Below, piece after piece: positions 24,501-36,194 of a stretch of 64,000 nt of DNA (position 1 is its first letter; every line of letters starts with the position of its first letter). Under the pieces are notes generated by a model that was given only the letters and a program-made list of their open reading frames with translations, was not told where the DNA came from and ran no database searches. This DNA comes from Pyrocephalus nanus. Its lineage: Eukaryota; Chordata; Aves; Passeriformes; Tyrannidae. The DNA is taken from the NCBI GenBank assembly GCA_038380795.1, contig CM076276.1:14894001-14958000 (forward strand), read 5' to 3'. A program made the position numbers and the translations under genes.

Positions 24501-27500
24501 TTCCAGGGCTGGAGCAGCCACAGTTTCTTTGGGCAACCAAAATACCAGGAAGCAGCACAGCCCAAGCACCCAACCAGACCCAAAAAATCCCTCCTTTTAC
24601 CTCTGCACCCTGGGGAGCTGGAAGATCTCCTGCCAGATGGAGAAGAGCCCCTTGTTTTGGTCCTTCAAGCCGATCTTCATTGTCTGCACCATCTGCATGT
24701 TCAGCTCCTTCTGCCCTCGGCCGTGCAGGAACTGTAATGTGAGTGAGGGGCTGGAGGGGTGGGCACAGAGCAGGGGGGAGTCCCCACAAATCTGGGGGTC
24801 CCGGACACAGCGGCATCTCCCCCGTCCTCCATGTGCAGGGTTGAAATAGCACAGGGGACAGGGTGGGTATTTTAGGGCTCTGCCTAGGACAGAGTTCTTC
24901 CCTTCTATGCCCACCTGAGGCCAGAGCTCCCCGTGTCCCCCAGCCCCCCGGTGACCCCGGTACCTGCAGGGTGTTGATGCAGGAGCGGATGTCGTTCTCC
25001 GTCTTCTCGCACAGGGCCAGCAGTGCCCCCGTGTCCGCCCGCATTCCCTGCTGGAGGGCGATCTGTGGGGGCAGGACAGGGGGTCAGCAGGGAGGGCTGG
25101 CCAGCCAGGGGGGTCAGGGGGGACCCTCAGCTGTGCCCCACCTCGCTGAGCCGCTGGGCGAGCCGGGCCGGGGCCGTGCGGGGGAAGTGCAGCAGGAAGG
25201 ATTGCTGGCGGAGCGGGCGCAGCGCTGGCACGTACCTGGGGAGGGAGCACAGGGCTCTGAGAAAGAAGGGCCTTCCTGAGCCCCTTTTTCTCCAGGCTGA
25301 GCCCCCCCAGCTCCCTCAGCTGCTCCAGCCCCTTCCCCAGCTCCATTCTCTTCTCCAGACACACTCCAGCCCCTCAAAGTCTTTCTTGTCATGAGGAGCC
25401 CAGAACTGCCCTCAGGATTTGAGGTGCTCCACTCAAAGGGAGACACCAACCATCTCCTCACTCAGGGCAGGATCTCAGCTCTCCATCCCCCCCAGACACA
25501 CAGGTGACACTCACTGGTCATTGCAGATGCAGATGATGGGCCTGAGCAACAACCCACCCTCACGCTGCCGCCTCCGGCCCGCGCCGGCCGCTCCCTCTCC
25601 TTCCACGTCCTTGCGGTGGATGATGTTCAGCAGCACGTTGATGGATGCCTTGGGAAAACAAATCAAGGGCAGAAGGGATGAATTCTTGCTGCTGAGAGGC
25701 AAGAACCAGCTCGTGGAACAGGGGGTGAGCTGCTGATGGGGGAACAATGAAGGGGTTGGTGCCGAAGGTGGCCGGGGCTCACCGCGGGTGCGCCGTCGAT
25801 CTCGTCGATGATGAGGCAGTTGGGCTTCTCGCCAGCCCCCAGCACCGACTTCATCTGCGTGGCAGCTTCGATGCGGGTCTTGAACACCTCGGGGCTGCGG
25901 TCATCACTGCAGGGAAGGTGTGCCAGGTTACTGTGGCACGGGGGCGGCTCTGGCACGGGATCACCTCCAGCACGGGATCACCTCCAGTACGGGGATCACC
26001 TCCAGCACGGGATCACCTCCAGCATCACCCCTGGGACACCATCACCCCTGGGACACCATCACCTCCAGGACACCACCGCTTTTGGGACACCATCACCCCT
26101 GGTGATGCCCCCAGTGTCCCCTCTGGCCTGGCAGGGCCTCACCTGGCGTTCATCTCCACGGCGTTGTACCCTGCGTGCCGGGCGATGACGTGGGCCAGCG
26201 TGGTCTTTCCCAAGCCAGGGGGGCCAGAGAGCAGGGCTACCTGTGGCACAGAGGGCAGGTCAGCCTGGCAGGGCTTCCTCCAGCTCCCACCAAGGAGGGA
26301 ATGACCGGCTCCTCACCCCACAGGCAGGATGAGGGGACCCCCCAGCACCGTCCTGTGCTGCTCACCTTGTATTTGGGTCTCTTGTGCTGGTCCAGCTCAG
26401 CCTCCAGGATCTCCTCTGTCAGCTGGACCTTCGTTTTCCACTTATTTGGGTGCTCCTTGGAATGGCTGAACGGGGGATGAGCTGCAGGGCCGGGCTTGCC
26501 CTTCTTCACAGCGTTCTCCTTCCCAAACACCACCGTGTCCCAGAGCTTGAGCCACTTCAGCAGGCAGCGGTTTGTGTACTGCAGGTGGGGGGAAGCGGGA
26601 AAAATCCATGGAACCTCAGAAGGATCCGGCTGAGGACAGAGGAAGGCTCTCCTCCACGGGACAGGCTGCTCAGGGCTCCCTCTGGCATCTCCTGGGACAG
26701 TATGGGAACGGTGCTTCCCTTCCCAGCTCAGCCACCATCCCACAGGGGAAGCCAGGACAAGTCACGTCAGCCCCATCCCTGCTGTCCCTCCTCTGTCCTG
26801 GCTCAACTCAGCACTTCTCAGCCTCTTCCATCATTTCCAACTCCCTGCAAAACTTCTGATGTTCAAAAATAACCTCCCAGACTAGCCCACAATTCCAGGC
26901 TAAACTCCTCCCAGGCTTTTTTGTCTTGTTTTGGTCACATTTCCCAATCCTTTTTGTTAGAAAGTCCACAGCCTCCAGTTGAAACGCTGCCACCCCAAGC
27001 TCTCCAGGACTCAGGACTGCTCCCAGGAAGGACCAGCACTTCCAAAGGCAACACCCTGATCCCACAGCACAGAGTTACAGAGGTGCTAAACCCCCTCCCA
27101 GTCCAAGCCCCCCCTTCTCCCAGCCCCTCACATCATCACTCAGCAGCTCTATGTAGCGCCGGGGGGTGAACTTGTCCACCCAGAGGCAATGGGGGGCAGA
27201 TTCCTCCTCAGGATCCGTGTCCCCACCAGGATCCAGGCTCTCCGTGCTGGGCTCACTCTCAAGGCAACTGCAAGAAAGAATTAACTTGCCCCAAACCACC
27301 CAGGGAGTCAGGGAAGGGCTGGGAATTACACCCAGATTTCCCAGCCAAAGAGGCTCCTCCGCTCGCAGGTCCCAAAAATCCGGACCCCATGGAGCATCTT
27401 GGGAGGCACATGAGGCAGCATGGCAGGGACAGGATGGGAGCTCATCCCAACATCTCACCTGTTTATGATGTCTGTCAGCTGCTGTGACACCTTCTGAACG

Positions 27501-28704
27501 TGCCTGAGACGCTGGGGCACAGAGAGAGGGAGAGCGGGGTCAGGGGTACCCCAGTGACCCACGGTTGGGGGAACAGCAATTTGGGGTATCAGGAAGGGCA
27601 GGGAAAGACAAGGAAGGTCGGTGTGAGATGTGGTACCTCTTGGTTCACCTGTTCCTTCAGATAGGAGAAAGGGACCCCCAGCAGGTGGAGTGGCCTCCGT
27701 GCATTCCAGCCCAGGGAATCCGGGAGCTGTGGGGACACAGCACAATCAATCCCCTCCTGAACCAGCTGGAGAACACAGGGAAGCAAACCCAACCAGGAGA
27801 GCCCCCCTCACCTCCACCCCTGTCTGGGAGGGATCGTCCCTCAGCACCAGGAAGACCCTGGTGCCCTGGCTGGAGGTCACATTGATGTAATCCTCCAGGA
27901 TGGGTGGTCTCTTGAGAACCCATTTCTTTTCAGAGGGTGGTGTGGCCTGCAGGGGGGTCATGCCGCTCATCTCCAGGTGGTTCGAGCTGGAAAACACCAA
28001 ATTCTTTTAGCAAGGCTGAGGAAAACAGCCCTTGAACCCCTTGAAGGTGGGAGCCAAGGGCCCTTTCCCTCGCTCCTGCTAAAAATGGGGTTCAAAGTGG
28101 CCAACCTGCTATTCTGGGGAGCAAGAAGTGCCTCTGGGCCCCCATCCCAGGAGATATCAGGAGCCAACTCATCGTCTGCACCAAAATCGAGCTTCTTCAC
28201 GGCCTCCAGGCGCTGCCGCTTCGGCTTGGGGGCTGGGAGAGACGCCGGGGAGGGGGGCAGAGGAGCATCAGAGAGCTGAGGGCGGGCGGTACCGGGGGTG
28301 CTGAGCGCAGGGGGGGATACTGGGGGGATACCGGGCCCGGCAGCGCCGGGGACCGGCTCCAACCTACTGTGGGGTCCGGCCGGCGCTGGGGACGCGGCGG
28401 GGGCACAGCCCCGCTCCCTCTTCCTGCAGGGGGAGTCCCCGGGGGGCTCGGGCTCCTCCAGCCGCTCCTTCCTGCCCCGGAACTGCGAGACTTTGGGGCG
28501 GGCGGGCGGGGACGGCTCGTCTGCAACGGGGGCGAGAGCTCCGGTGAGCGGACACGACGGCCATGCCCCCTCCCACCCCTCCCGCATCCCGGTGGCAGCC
28601 CCGGCCCGGCGGCAGCGCCCACCTCCGAGCTCCGCCAGCACCTCCAGCTCGGCGGCGAAGCGCTCGTAGAACCCATCGTCGGCGGAGCCCTCAGCGCCCG
28701 CCAT
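18560..28704 (-). CDS. CHTF18: Chromosome transmission fidelity protein 18, RFC-like clamp loader
   Basis: Twenty-two exons, 5' to 3': 28704-28623, 28520-28368, 28232-28106, 27986-27812, 27726-27637, 27511-27459, 27267-27132, 26578-26366, 26240-26143, 25906-25783, 25648-25515, 25235-25142, 25062-24964, 24731-24601, 23965-23809, 23682-23458, 23345-23196, 22739-22609, 20952-20814, 19986-19876, 19192-19135, 18696-18560. They join into 938 residues; the human protein is about 975. It is the large subunit of the Ctf18-RFC complex that loads PCNA and supports cohesion and replication checkpoint signalling in the nucleus. Visible marks: the [13 protein letters not shown] box, Walker A GPPGLGKT at 349-356 (Lys355), Walker B LIIDEID at 407-413, sensor 1 ICND near 460, and the C-terminal tail ending in IRDLL that binds DSCC1/CHTF8. 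The donor after 28106 (GTTGGC) is weak and the one after 23458 is GC. Confidence 0.96.
21698..21752 (+). repeat. Short CR1 3' tail
   Basis: Forward fragment with the TTGGACTTGATGATCTT block of a distinct CR1 subfamily, in the CHTF18 intron between 20952 and 22609. Confidence 0.65.
22371..22566 (-). repeat. CR1-type LINE 3' end
   Basis: Reverse-strand fragment, same orientation as CHTF18; it ends about 40 bp from the exon at 22609. Confidence 0.9.
23391..23440. repeat. 18-bp tandem repeat in CHTF18 intron
   Basis: About three copies of CACAGAGACCCCAAGGGG, directly next to the GC splice donor at 23457. Confidence 0.8.
24146..24366 (+). repeat. CR1-type LINE 3' end
   Basis: Forward-strand CR1 fragment in the CHTF18 intron between exons ending at 23965 and 24601. 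Confidence 0.9.
24430..24540 (-). repeat. CR1 fragment, internally truncated
   Basis: Reverse-strand CR1 piece head to head with the copy at 24146-24366. Much of the middle of the element is missing. Confidence 0.75.
25947..26105. repeat. Two-part minisatellite in CHTF18 intron
   Basis: Units of about 17 bp: first ATCACCTCCAGCACGGG-type, then GGACACCATCACCCCTG-type, together about nine copies between the exons carrying Walker A and Walker B. Confidence 0.85.
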
Positions 28705-28735
28705 GGGGCCCGCGCGCCCCGCCCCGCCGCCGCTC

Positions 28736-28945
28736 ATTGGCCACGGCCCCGCCGGGCGGGGGGCGGCCGAGCCGCTGATTGGACGCGACCCGCGGCCCGG
28801 GCCCGCTGAGGCGACGCTGATTGGCCGAGATGCTTTACCCGGGCCGGCGGAGGCGGCGCTGATTGGCCACGGGGCGCGGCCCGGGCCGGCGGGGGCGGTG
28901 CTGATTGGCTGCGGCGTGGCCCGGGCCGATGGAGGCGATGTAGCC
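28736..28945. promoter_or_regulatory. Divergent CHTF18/RPUSD1 promoter with five phased CCAAT boxes
   Basis: ATTGG (CCAAT on the - strand) occurs at 28736, 28778, 28820, 28862 and 28904, exactly 42 bp apart each time. Each box opens a GC-rich 42-bp unit, most ending in GCTG just before the next box, so this is a five-copy diverged tandem repeat. CCAAT boxes of this form are the site of the NF-Y factor. The array begins 32 bp upstream of the CHTF18 ATG and precedes the likely RPUSD1 leader exon. No TATA box is seen. Confidence 0.85.
28929..28943 (+). other. Minimal upstream reading frame in RPUSD1 leader
   Basis: ATG GAG GCG ATG TAG lies between the CCAAT array and the probable leader-exon donor at 28982. 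If transcription starts upstream of it, it would be a four-codon uORF. Confidence 0.35.
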
Positions 28946-29033
28946 GCGGCCGCCCCGGGAGCGCCCGGGACGGCGCCGCAGGTGGGGCGGGGGGGGCAGC
29001 GGGGCCGGGGGCTCGGGGGGGCGCGGATCTCCT

Positions 29034-29165
29034 CCCCAGTGTCCCCTCCCCAGTGTCCCCTCCCCAGTGTGCCCTCCACAGTGTCCCCTCCGCCGTGGCT
29101 GTGTCCCTTCCGCAGTGTCCCTTCCGCCGTGTCCGTGTCCCTTCCGCCGTCGCGTCCCCTCTCCC
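29034..29165. repeat. GTGTCCCCTCC-type tandem repeat in RPUSD1 leader intron
   Basis: About eight irregular 15-bp copies of CCCCAGTGTCCCCTC-like units, drifting into CCGCCGTGTCC variants. Confidence 0.75.
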
Positions 29166-29674
29166 CTCCCCACCGCCCCGTTCACCCAACCGGAGCTGCC
29201 GGGATCGCGGCTCGGCTCCAGCGGGGAGCGCGGGGAGGCCACGCGTGACGCGGGGACGGTGGCGGAGCTGTGCGGTGTGACAGCGGCGCGGCTGCGGGAC
29301 CGGGGCCGTGGCACCCGCACCGCTGTGGGACCCGCGCCAGCACGGGGTGACAACCAGGGGGGCTGCGGGACACATGCAGGGTGACATCGGTGCGACACCA
29401 GGACACGCAGGGTGACGCTGGTGTGCCTCTGGGCCGAGCAGAGTGGCACTGGTGTTGCTCTGGTCCTGAGCAGGGTGACACTGGTACCACACAGCACCAG
29501 AACCTCTCCGGCCCTATGGGGTGCCCCTCTCCTGGCCCCGCTCCCAGCCCGCCCTGCCTGGGTCCCATCACTGCCCGAGGTGCTGTCCCACCCCCGTGAC
29601 ACCCACCCTGCAGCTGGAGGCTCCCCCCACCCCTCTCAGCCCAGTTCCCATCTCACTCCCGCAGGGCGCTGGCC

Positions 29675-31570
29675 ATGGAGCCGGGCACCATCGACAACCT
29701 GTCCATCCTGTACCAGAGCTCCGACTTCATCGTGGTCAACAAGCACTGGGACATCCGCATCGACAGCAAGATGTGGTACGAGACACTGACCCTGCAGAGC
29801 CAGCTCCGGCACCGTTTCCCCGAGCTTGCTGACCCCGACACCTACTACGGCTTCAGGTGAGCGGCCTGGCACCCACCCGGGCTGTGCCGGACACCCACAA
29901 GTTCCCCAGGATGTTCCTCCACCCCTGTCTCCCCCCCAGGTTCTGCCACCAGCTGGATTTCTCCACCAGTGGGGCCCTGTGTGTGGCTCTCAACAAGGCA
30001 GCGGCGGGAAGCGCCTACAAGTGTTTCAAGGAGCGGTTGGTGACCAAAGCCTACCTGGCCCTGGTGAGCCTCCCCTCCCAGGGCCTGCTCGGGGATGCCC
30101 TTCTGGGCAGGCTGAGCACCTCTGTGGGAGGCTGAGATGGGGTTCCTGCAGAAGGGAAGGCTCCAGGGAGAGCTGAGAGCCCTTCCAGGGCCTAAAGGGG
30201 CTCCAGGAGAACTGGAGAGGGACTGGGGACAAGGGATGGAGGGACAGGACACAGGGAATGGGTTCCCTCTGCCAGAGGGCAGGGTTAGATGGGATATTGG
30301 GAAGGAATTCCCCGCTGTGAGGGTGGGCAGGCCCTGGCACAGGTTGCCCAGAGAAGCTGTGGCTGCCCCATCCCTGGGAGTGTCCAAGGCCAGGTTGGAC
30401 AGGGCTTGGATCAACCTGGGCTGGTGGAAGGTGTTGCTGCCAAGGGGTTGGAACTGAAACTCCACAACCTTTAAGGTCCCTTCCAACCCGAACCATTCCA
30501 GGATTCTGTGGTTCTATGAGTTGCAGCTTGGTCTCTGCTTCCTGCATCTGTGTGGAGATGCCTGTGCCACGTGCTCTAGGAAAACCCTGCTGGAGCAGGG
30601 AAACGGGACCAGGTGTCCCCACTGTGGTGTTTCCCAGCCTTTCCCATTCTGTGATTCCATGATTCCTGCTCAGTTCCAAACCACCTTTCTGCTCCCAGGT
30701 GAGGGGCCACGTCAGCCAGAGCCGGATGACGATCCGCTACGCCATCGGGAAGAACACCACGGAGGGCAGGACCCACATGATGTGCATCGACGGGACAGAG
30801 GGTGAGCCCCCTCTTCCCTGCACTGCCCAGCCCCCTTGAGCCTCGCTGGGGGGTGACAAACCCCCTCTGGATCTCGTTGCAGGCTGTGAAAATCCCAAGC
30901 CTTGCCAGTCGGAGCTGATCGTGCTGGAGCACGGATCCTACAGTGGAGACCCCGTGACCAAAGTGCTGCTGCAGCCCCTGACAGGTGGGGCTCGGGGTGG
31001 GGGCTGCAGCTCTGGGGGGCTCTGGCGTGGAAGTAGAGCCTGGAAAGGGATGAGGGAAGCTGAGAATTGCCGGGCTCAGGGGGGATAAGCGTTACCTGGT
31101 GCGTTGTCACCTTGTGACGGGGCTTCAGGGATAACCCGTCCGTGATCCCTCCACTCCTGCTCTCCCCAGGGCGGACTCACCAGCTGCGGGTTCACTGCAG
31201 CGCCATCGGCCACCCCATTGTGGGGGACTTCACGTACAGCCTGGGCCAGGACAGCAGGCCCTACAGGATGATGCTCCACGCCTACTACCTGCGCATCCCC
31301 ACGCGCGGCGAGCTCATCGAGGTGCGCGCGCCCGACCCCTTCGTCCCCGCCATGGACGGCAACTGGGAGCCCCAGCGCGTCACCCGCCGGCTGGAGGACA
31401 CCATCCAGGAGCTCAAGGACAAGGTGACGCAGGAGCAGCAGGAGCAGCAGGGCCAGGAGGCCGTGGGTGCTGATGCGGAGGAGCAGCCCCGGAGCGAAGC
31501 CGGCAGCGCGGAGCCGGAGGAGCAGCGGGCGCGGTGCCAGCAGTGGTTGGCAGAGTGGGCTCTGGAGTGA
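29675..31570 (+). CDS. RPUSD1: RNA pseudouridine synthase domain-containing protein 1
   Basis: Five coding exons, 29675-29856, 29940-30063, 30699-30801, 30883-30984 and 31170-31570, give 303 residues; the human protein has 312. It belongs to the RluA family, which converts uridine to pseudouridine in RNA. The catalytic motif is visible as HQLDFSTSG at 64-72, with Asp67 the expected nucleophile. [10 protein letters not shown] motif near residue 171, typical of the family's RNA-binding core, follows. The C-terminal 60 residues are Glu/Gln-rich, poorly conserved and end in WLAEWALE, as in the human protein. A leader exon probably ends at 28981 and joins the acceptor at 29664, ten bases before this ATG. 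It is divergent from CHTF18. Confidence 0.96.
30228..30515 (+). repeat. CR1-type LINE 3' end
   Basis: Forward fragment in the RPUSD1 intron between 30063 and 30699, one of the longer copies here. Confidence 0.9.
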
Positions 31571-32770
31571 GCACGAGCCATGCCTTTCCAGCTCCATCCT
31601 TGTCCCAGTGGGTCCCCCTCGGAGCCCAGCGCTGACTCCACGCCTGCCCTTCCCGTATGCCAAGGCTTCCCTCACTCACCGGGCTGGATTAGGCAGATTG
31701 ATCAGCGATTAGGGTGGGGTTGGTTTTTAGTGTCCATCGTCCATCTGGCCACGGGATGCCCCTTCCCCACTTCTGGGCCTCAGCAGCAGGGCCAGAGTCA
31801 CACACCAGCTTAGAGTGACCCCAAAGCTTTCCCTGCCTGTCCTGGGGCTCGGGCCCAGCCAGGGCAGCACAGACACTGCCACTGCCGTGGACATTCCCAG
31901 CAGCCCTCCGTGCGTGGATGCTGAAGGGCAGCCCAGCACAGGGAGGGCAGGACATCCACGTCCCCCATTCCCATTCCCTTCACTCCAGCTGCTGCACTCA
32001 CCGGCACACGTGTGGGAGGTGGGACACTGGGGGGCTGGAGCAGCCCCCCAGTTTTGGGGGTGCTCCAGGTGTTTGGCCCACGGAGATGGGCTGGGATGGG
32101 TACAGGAGAGGTCCCTGCCTGCCACCAAAGTGCTGCCCATCCCTGCCCCACGCTCCCTTCCTCCCTCAGCCCTCCCGTGGGGTTTTTAAAGGTTTGGTGA
32201 AGGTGAGAGGGTTTTTAAACCTTTTTCAATTTTCTAGGGGAAGAGTCTAGTCTTTTAGGGGTTGTAAAATACGGGTGGTCTCAGAAATGAGGTATTTTTA
32301 GTATTTCTGTGGTCGGAGAGCCAGCAGCCCAAAGCTTTTTTTAATGGATTTTATTATTCCTTCTACTGGCATTGCCTTTCCTGCTTTTATCCTGGGTGTG
32401 GGGGGTGTAACCCCTGCTGAGACAGGTCAGAGGATATGAGCCCCTTGCTGCTTATCCAGACAAGTCCTGGCTCCTGATCCCATGGTGTGGCTCCTGATCC
32501 CATGGTGTGGCTCCTGCTTTCCAGAGGGTGCCAGAGGCAGGTCCTTTGGGTGAACACTTTGGGGAGGCTCTGGAGCAGTAGGAAGGAGATTGATGAAGCT
32601 GAAAGAAAGGCCCATGTGGTGGCTCAGCTCTGCTGGCTCTCAGCTTTGCAAGATTCCAAGGAGAGTTTGTTTCTCTGGAAGTGCCCTTGCCTTGCTGGTC
32701 ATCCTGCTTTGCTTTGCCTTTCCCACCTGACAGGGGTTTCGCACAGCTGAGATTCCCACTCTGAGGGGGG

Positions 32771-32776
32771 AATAAA
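32771..32776 (+). terminator. Candidate RPUSD1 poly(A) signal
   Basis: AATAAA on the + strand, 1.2 kb after the RPUSD1 stop; it is the first canonical signal I found there. Confidence 0.45.
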
Positions 32777-34077
32777 ATGTCACAGCCCTCTCCCCGTGGG
32801 TGAACACACCCTGCAGGTCACTAAAATCCCCCGGGGGGAATTGCATCACCCATCCCTTGTGTCCCTGGGTGGGAGTTCACTGTGCTTTTGTGGCTTGGTG
32901 CCACCACTGCAGGGGAGGGGATGGCTCTGAGGGGCTCCTGAGCTGGTGGCAGAGGGCTCAGGGTGGGTTGGAGGAGCAGGAGACCCATCTCCTTCCTCCC
33001 AAGCCCCCTCCCAGCCCATCCCACATCCCAGGAGTGGCCGGGAAGGGAGAGGCAGCCGCGGGCAGGTCCCGGAGCTGTAAATTACCCTCATCAACCTGTT
33101 TGCCAAAGAATGAAGGGGGGTGACGCGCGCGGGAGGTGCTGAAAAGTGCCACGGGAGATTTGCATGTCACAGGTGGGACACAGCCTGCCCTTCCCACAGG
33201 GCCCCGCTGGGAATGTCCGGGATGGGGTGGATCAGCGGGGTGGGACGTGGGGACACCCATGACCCATCGCTGCTGGGAGCTGTGTCAAGGAGCCCCCCCC
33301 TCCCCAGCACCCATCAGCCTTCGTGTGCTGCGCTTTTCCCCAACACCTCAGACATAAATAGGTGTTTTCCTTACCCTGCGGAGAGTGTTTTCCAGGTGCC
33401 CTTCCCGGCATCCCGTCCTGCTCCCTCCTCTGTGCCGGCACTGCCTCGGGCTGCGAATCCCCCCGCGCTGGGGTGCGTGTTGTGATGCTCTGTACACGTG
33501 GCAGTCCCCGCGTTGTTGCCCCTCACTTATTAAAGTATTAAACGTGTCTCTGCCCTTCACCCCCACCCTGGCTCTCAATCCAACGCGGCTCCGGGGGCTT
33601 CCAGGAATGAGCCCGGACCGGCCCAGCGGGACCGGCCCCGGGGCTCCAACCCGGCCAACCTGCTGTGTGAGTCCATCCTCCCCCTGCTGCCCAAAACCAC
33701 CGGGATGAGCCCCCCCTGAGCCCTCCCGGCGTTAGGAACAGAGGTGACCCAGGGCGGTGGAGGCAGCTGGGGCTGATGGCGGTGCCACATCCTGTCCCTG
33801 CCAGCTGGGATTGTTCCAGGCCGAGAAAAGCTCCTAATTTGGGAACACCTGGCAGGGAGGTGGGGAGCAGCCCCGGGGCTGACAGGGTTTAGGGTGTGCA
33901 CAGGGAAATCAGTCACTCCTGATTTGATGATGGGACGCTCCAAGGGCTGTAGCCCCTCTGCTCTGGAGCCGGGATGGGAGAGCTGGGGGGGTTCACCTGG
34001 AGAAGAGAGGGATCCAGGGAGACCTGAGAGCCCCTTGCAGGGCCTAAAGGGGCTCCAGGAGAGCTGGACTTGGGACA

Positions 34078-34338
34078 AGGGATGGAGGGACAGGACACAG
34101 GGAATGGCTTCCCAGTGCCAGAGGGCAGGGTTAGGTGGGATATTGGGATGGGTGGGCAGGCCCTGGCACAGGTTGCCCAGAGAAGCTGTGGCTGCCCCAG
34201 CCCTGGGAGTGTTCAAGGCCAGGTTGGATGGGGCTTGGAGCACCCTGAGCTGGTGGAAGGTGTCCCTGCCCATGGCAGAATGAGATGAGCTTTAAGGTCC
34301 CTCCCAACCCAAACCATTCCAGGATCCTGTGATTCCTC
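34078..34338 (+). repeat. CR1-type LINE 3' end
   Basis: Forward fragment with a small deletion near 34148 and another near 34280 relative to the other copies. Confidence 0.9.
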
Positions 34339-36194
34339 TGTAACTCCTGAACACCAGCAGTCATTCCCACAGTTTGAGCAGCTGGAAAAATGAGTGAAGA
34401 CCCAAAGGAATTATTTGCAGTCTTCAAGGCTGAGAGATTTTTTTTTAAGACTACAAAGCTGGCAAGGACAGAGAACAGTTTGTTAAGGGGAGGGAGCATT
34501 CCCGGCCCACCTGGAACGGGGAGATTTGGAGCCCACAACTGACCTGCTGAGGTCCCAAGGAAGGGACGTGGGCTCCTTGGCACGTTCAAGTTTAGGGTGG
34601 ATCCTCCTGAGGGTGTTTCAGGGTCAGTTTTAAGCTCTGTGGGGACACAGTGGACTTGGTGACCCACAAAGGGGCTCCAGAGTGTCCCTGCCCTGCTGCT
34701 GCAGCCACCCCTGCCCAGCCAGCCCGGGGCAGGGGCCGTGTTCCACCAGCATCCTCATAGCAAACAGGTTTCTGTAATTTTACCACTGCAACAGGAACCT
34801 ATTTTTACAGTAAATCCTTCCAAAATAGAAACCAGCAACACCCGAGGGCGGTGGCCAAGCCCTGGGGCTGCAGGACCGGTTGGGGGACGGGGCTGGGGCC
34901 AGGACACAACTGGGAGCACTGGGGGGGAATGACAACCCCCCCCTTGGCACTGTGCCAGCTTCTCCAGCACCCTTGGAGAAGCCTGGTACCCCCAAATCTC
35001 CCTGAGCAGGGGGTGCAGCCTTGCTGCCAGCCCAGCCCCCCACTCCAACTGCTCTGACCCTTCCCTTTTCCCGGGATAAAGGCTCGGATAAGGTTTGTGC
35101 TCACGGCTCCTCCAGGCTGTGATCCCAACACCTCAGGAAGGATTGGTTTCCTTTCTTTTTGGTCTCCTTCCTGGCATGTGCTGGATGGCATTTCGGAGCA
35201 TGATCAGGGAGAAAGCTGTAAAAGAGGGAATGGGATTGTCCACGATTATTGGGGAAAGAATGGACAGGAGGGAAGCAGCTCCCAGAGGGTGCTGAGCCCA
35301 TCACTGAGCACTCAACTCTTCTGCACCCCAGTTGCCCCGTAAAATAAACCCCTGAGCACCTCAAAAGGATTTCCATTCACTGGGAGCACCTTCGTCTCCC
35401 TCAGGAGCACAGAAATCACCAGCCCCGGAGGATTTAACTCCTTCTGGGTTCGTTTTGGGTTCAGCTGAACCAGAAGTTCAAAGTTTCCTTTCCGAGGAAA
35501 AAAAAAAAAAAAGAAAAGACAACAAACCCACAAATCAAAACCGGGGAGAAGGGAAGGAGCCTGACAAAACGCTGTTGGGAAACTGCCCCGTCACACCCCA
35601 CATCCCCACCCCGCACAGATAAGTGCCGAGCGCTGCCAGCACTGCCCATCCCCGGCCCCGCGGGGCGACAGGACCTGCCCGGCTGAGACCGAGCCACGGA
35701 GCCAGAGAGCAGGCACGGCCACGGTGGGATTTGGGGAACACAGATTTATTTTGGGAGCAGGGATGGATTTACTATCGGGGGGGGCATCCAGGTAGGGGGT
35801 GTGGAGTGGGGTACAGGGGGAGGGAAACACCTGCTGGGGCTCCTCTGCTGGGCTACACTGGATTTCTCCCAGTCCTGTGTGGATCAGGGGGATGGAGGGG
35901 GACCCCTTCCCTGCAGGGCACCGGGTGTCAGGGGGGACAAGTTATTGTGGAGTTTCTTTTGCTAATGGGTGGAGAATTAAATCTTGTTTTCTGTTATGTA
36001 GGATTTCAAATCTCTCCCTTGGTTGTGTGGTTCTGTGCAGGCAGCACAGGGCACAGGTGGGCACCCTGAGCCACCCTGATCCCACAGCTCCAACCTCAGC
36101 ACTGGGTGAGGGAATCGGCTGCAGGACCCCCAGCACCTTCCAACTGCCTCACCCTCTGGAGCTGCTCTGGGGACGGAGCCCCAGCCCCAACACC

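Larger units (their letters stand above)
31571..36194. other. RPUSD1 3' region and spacer
   Basis: No coding exon supported. The first part is probably RPUSD1 3' untranslated sequence with an AATAAA at 32771-32776. Further on are a CR1 copy at 34078-34338, a 16-A run near 35500, and GC-rich stretches near 33100-33700 and 35600-35700 that could hold a promoter. Frames here do not link by splicing. Confidence 0.5.

Noticed and set aside
33575..34273. 232-codon frame on the - strand between RPUSD1 and the mesothelin-like gene
   Set aside because: Half of it is an antisense CR1 copy and the rest has no splice partners.
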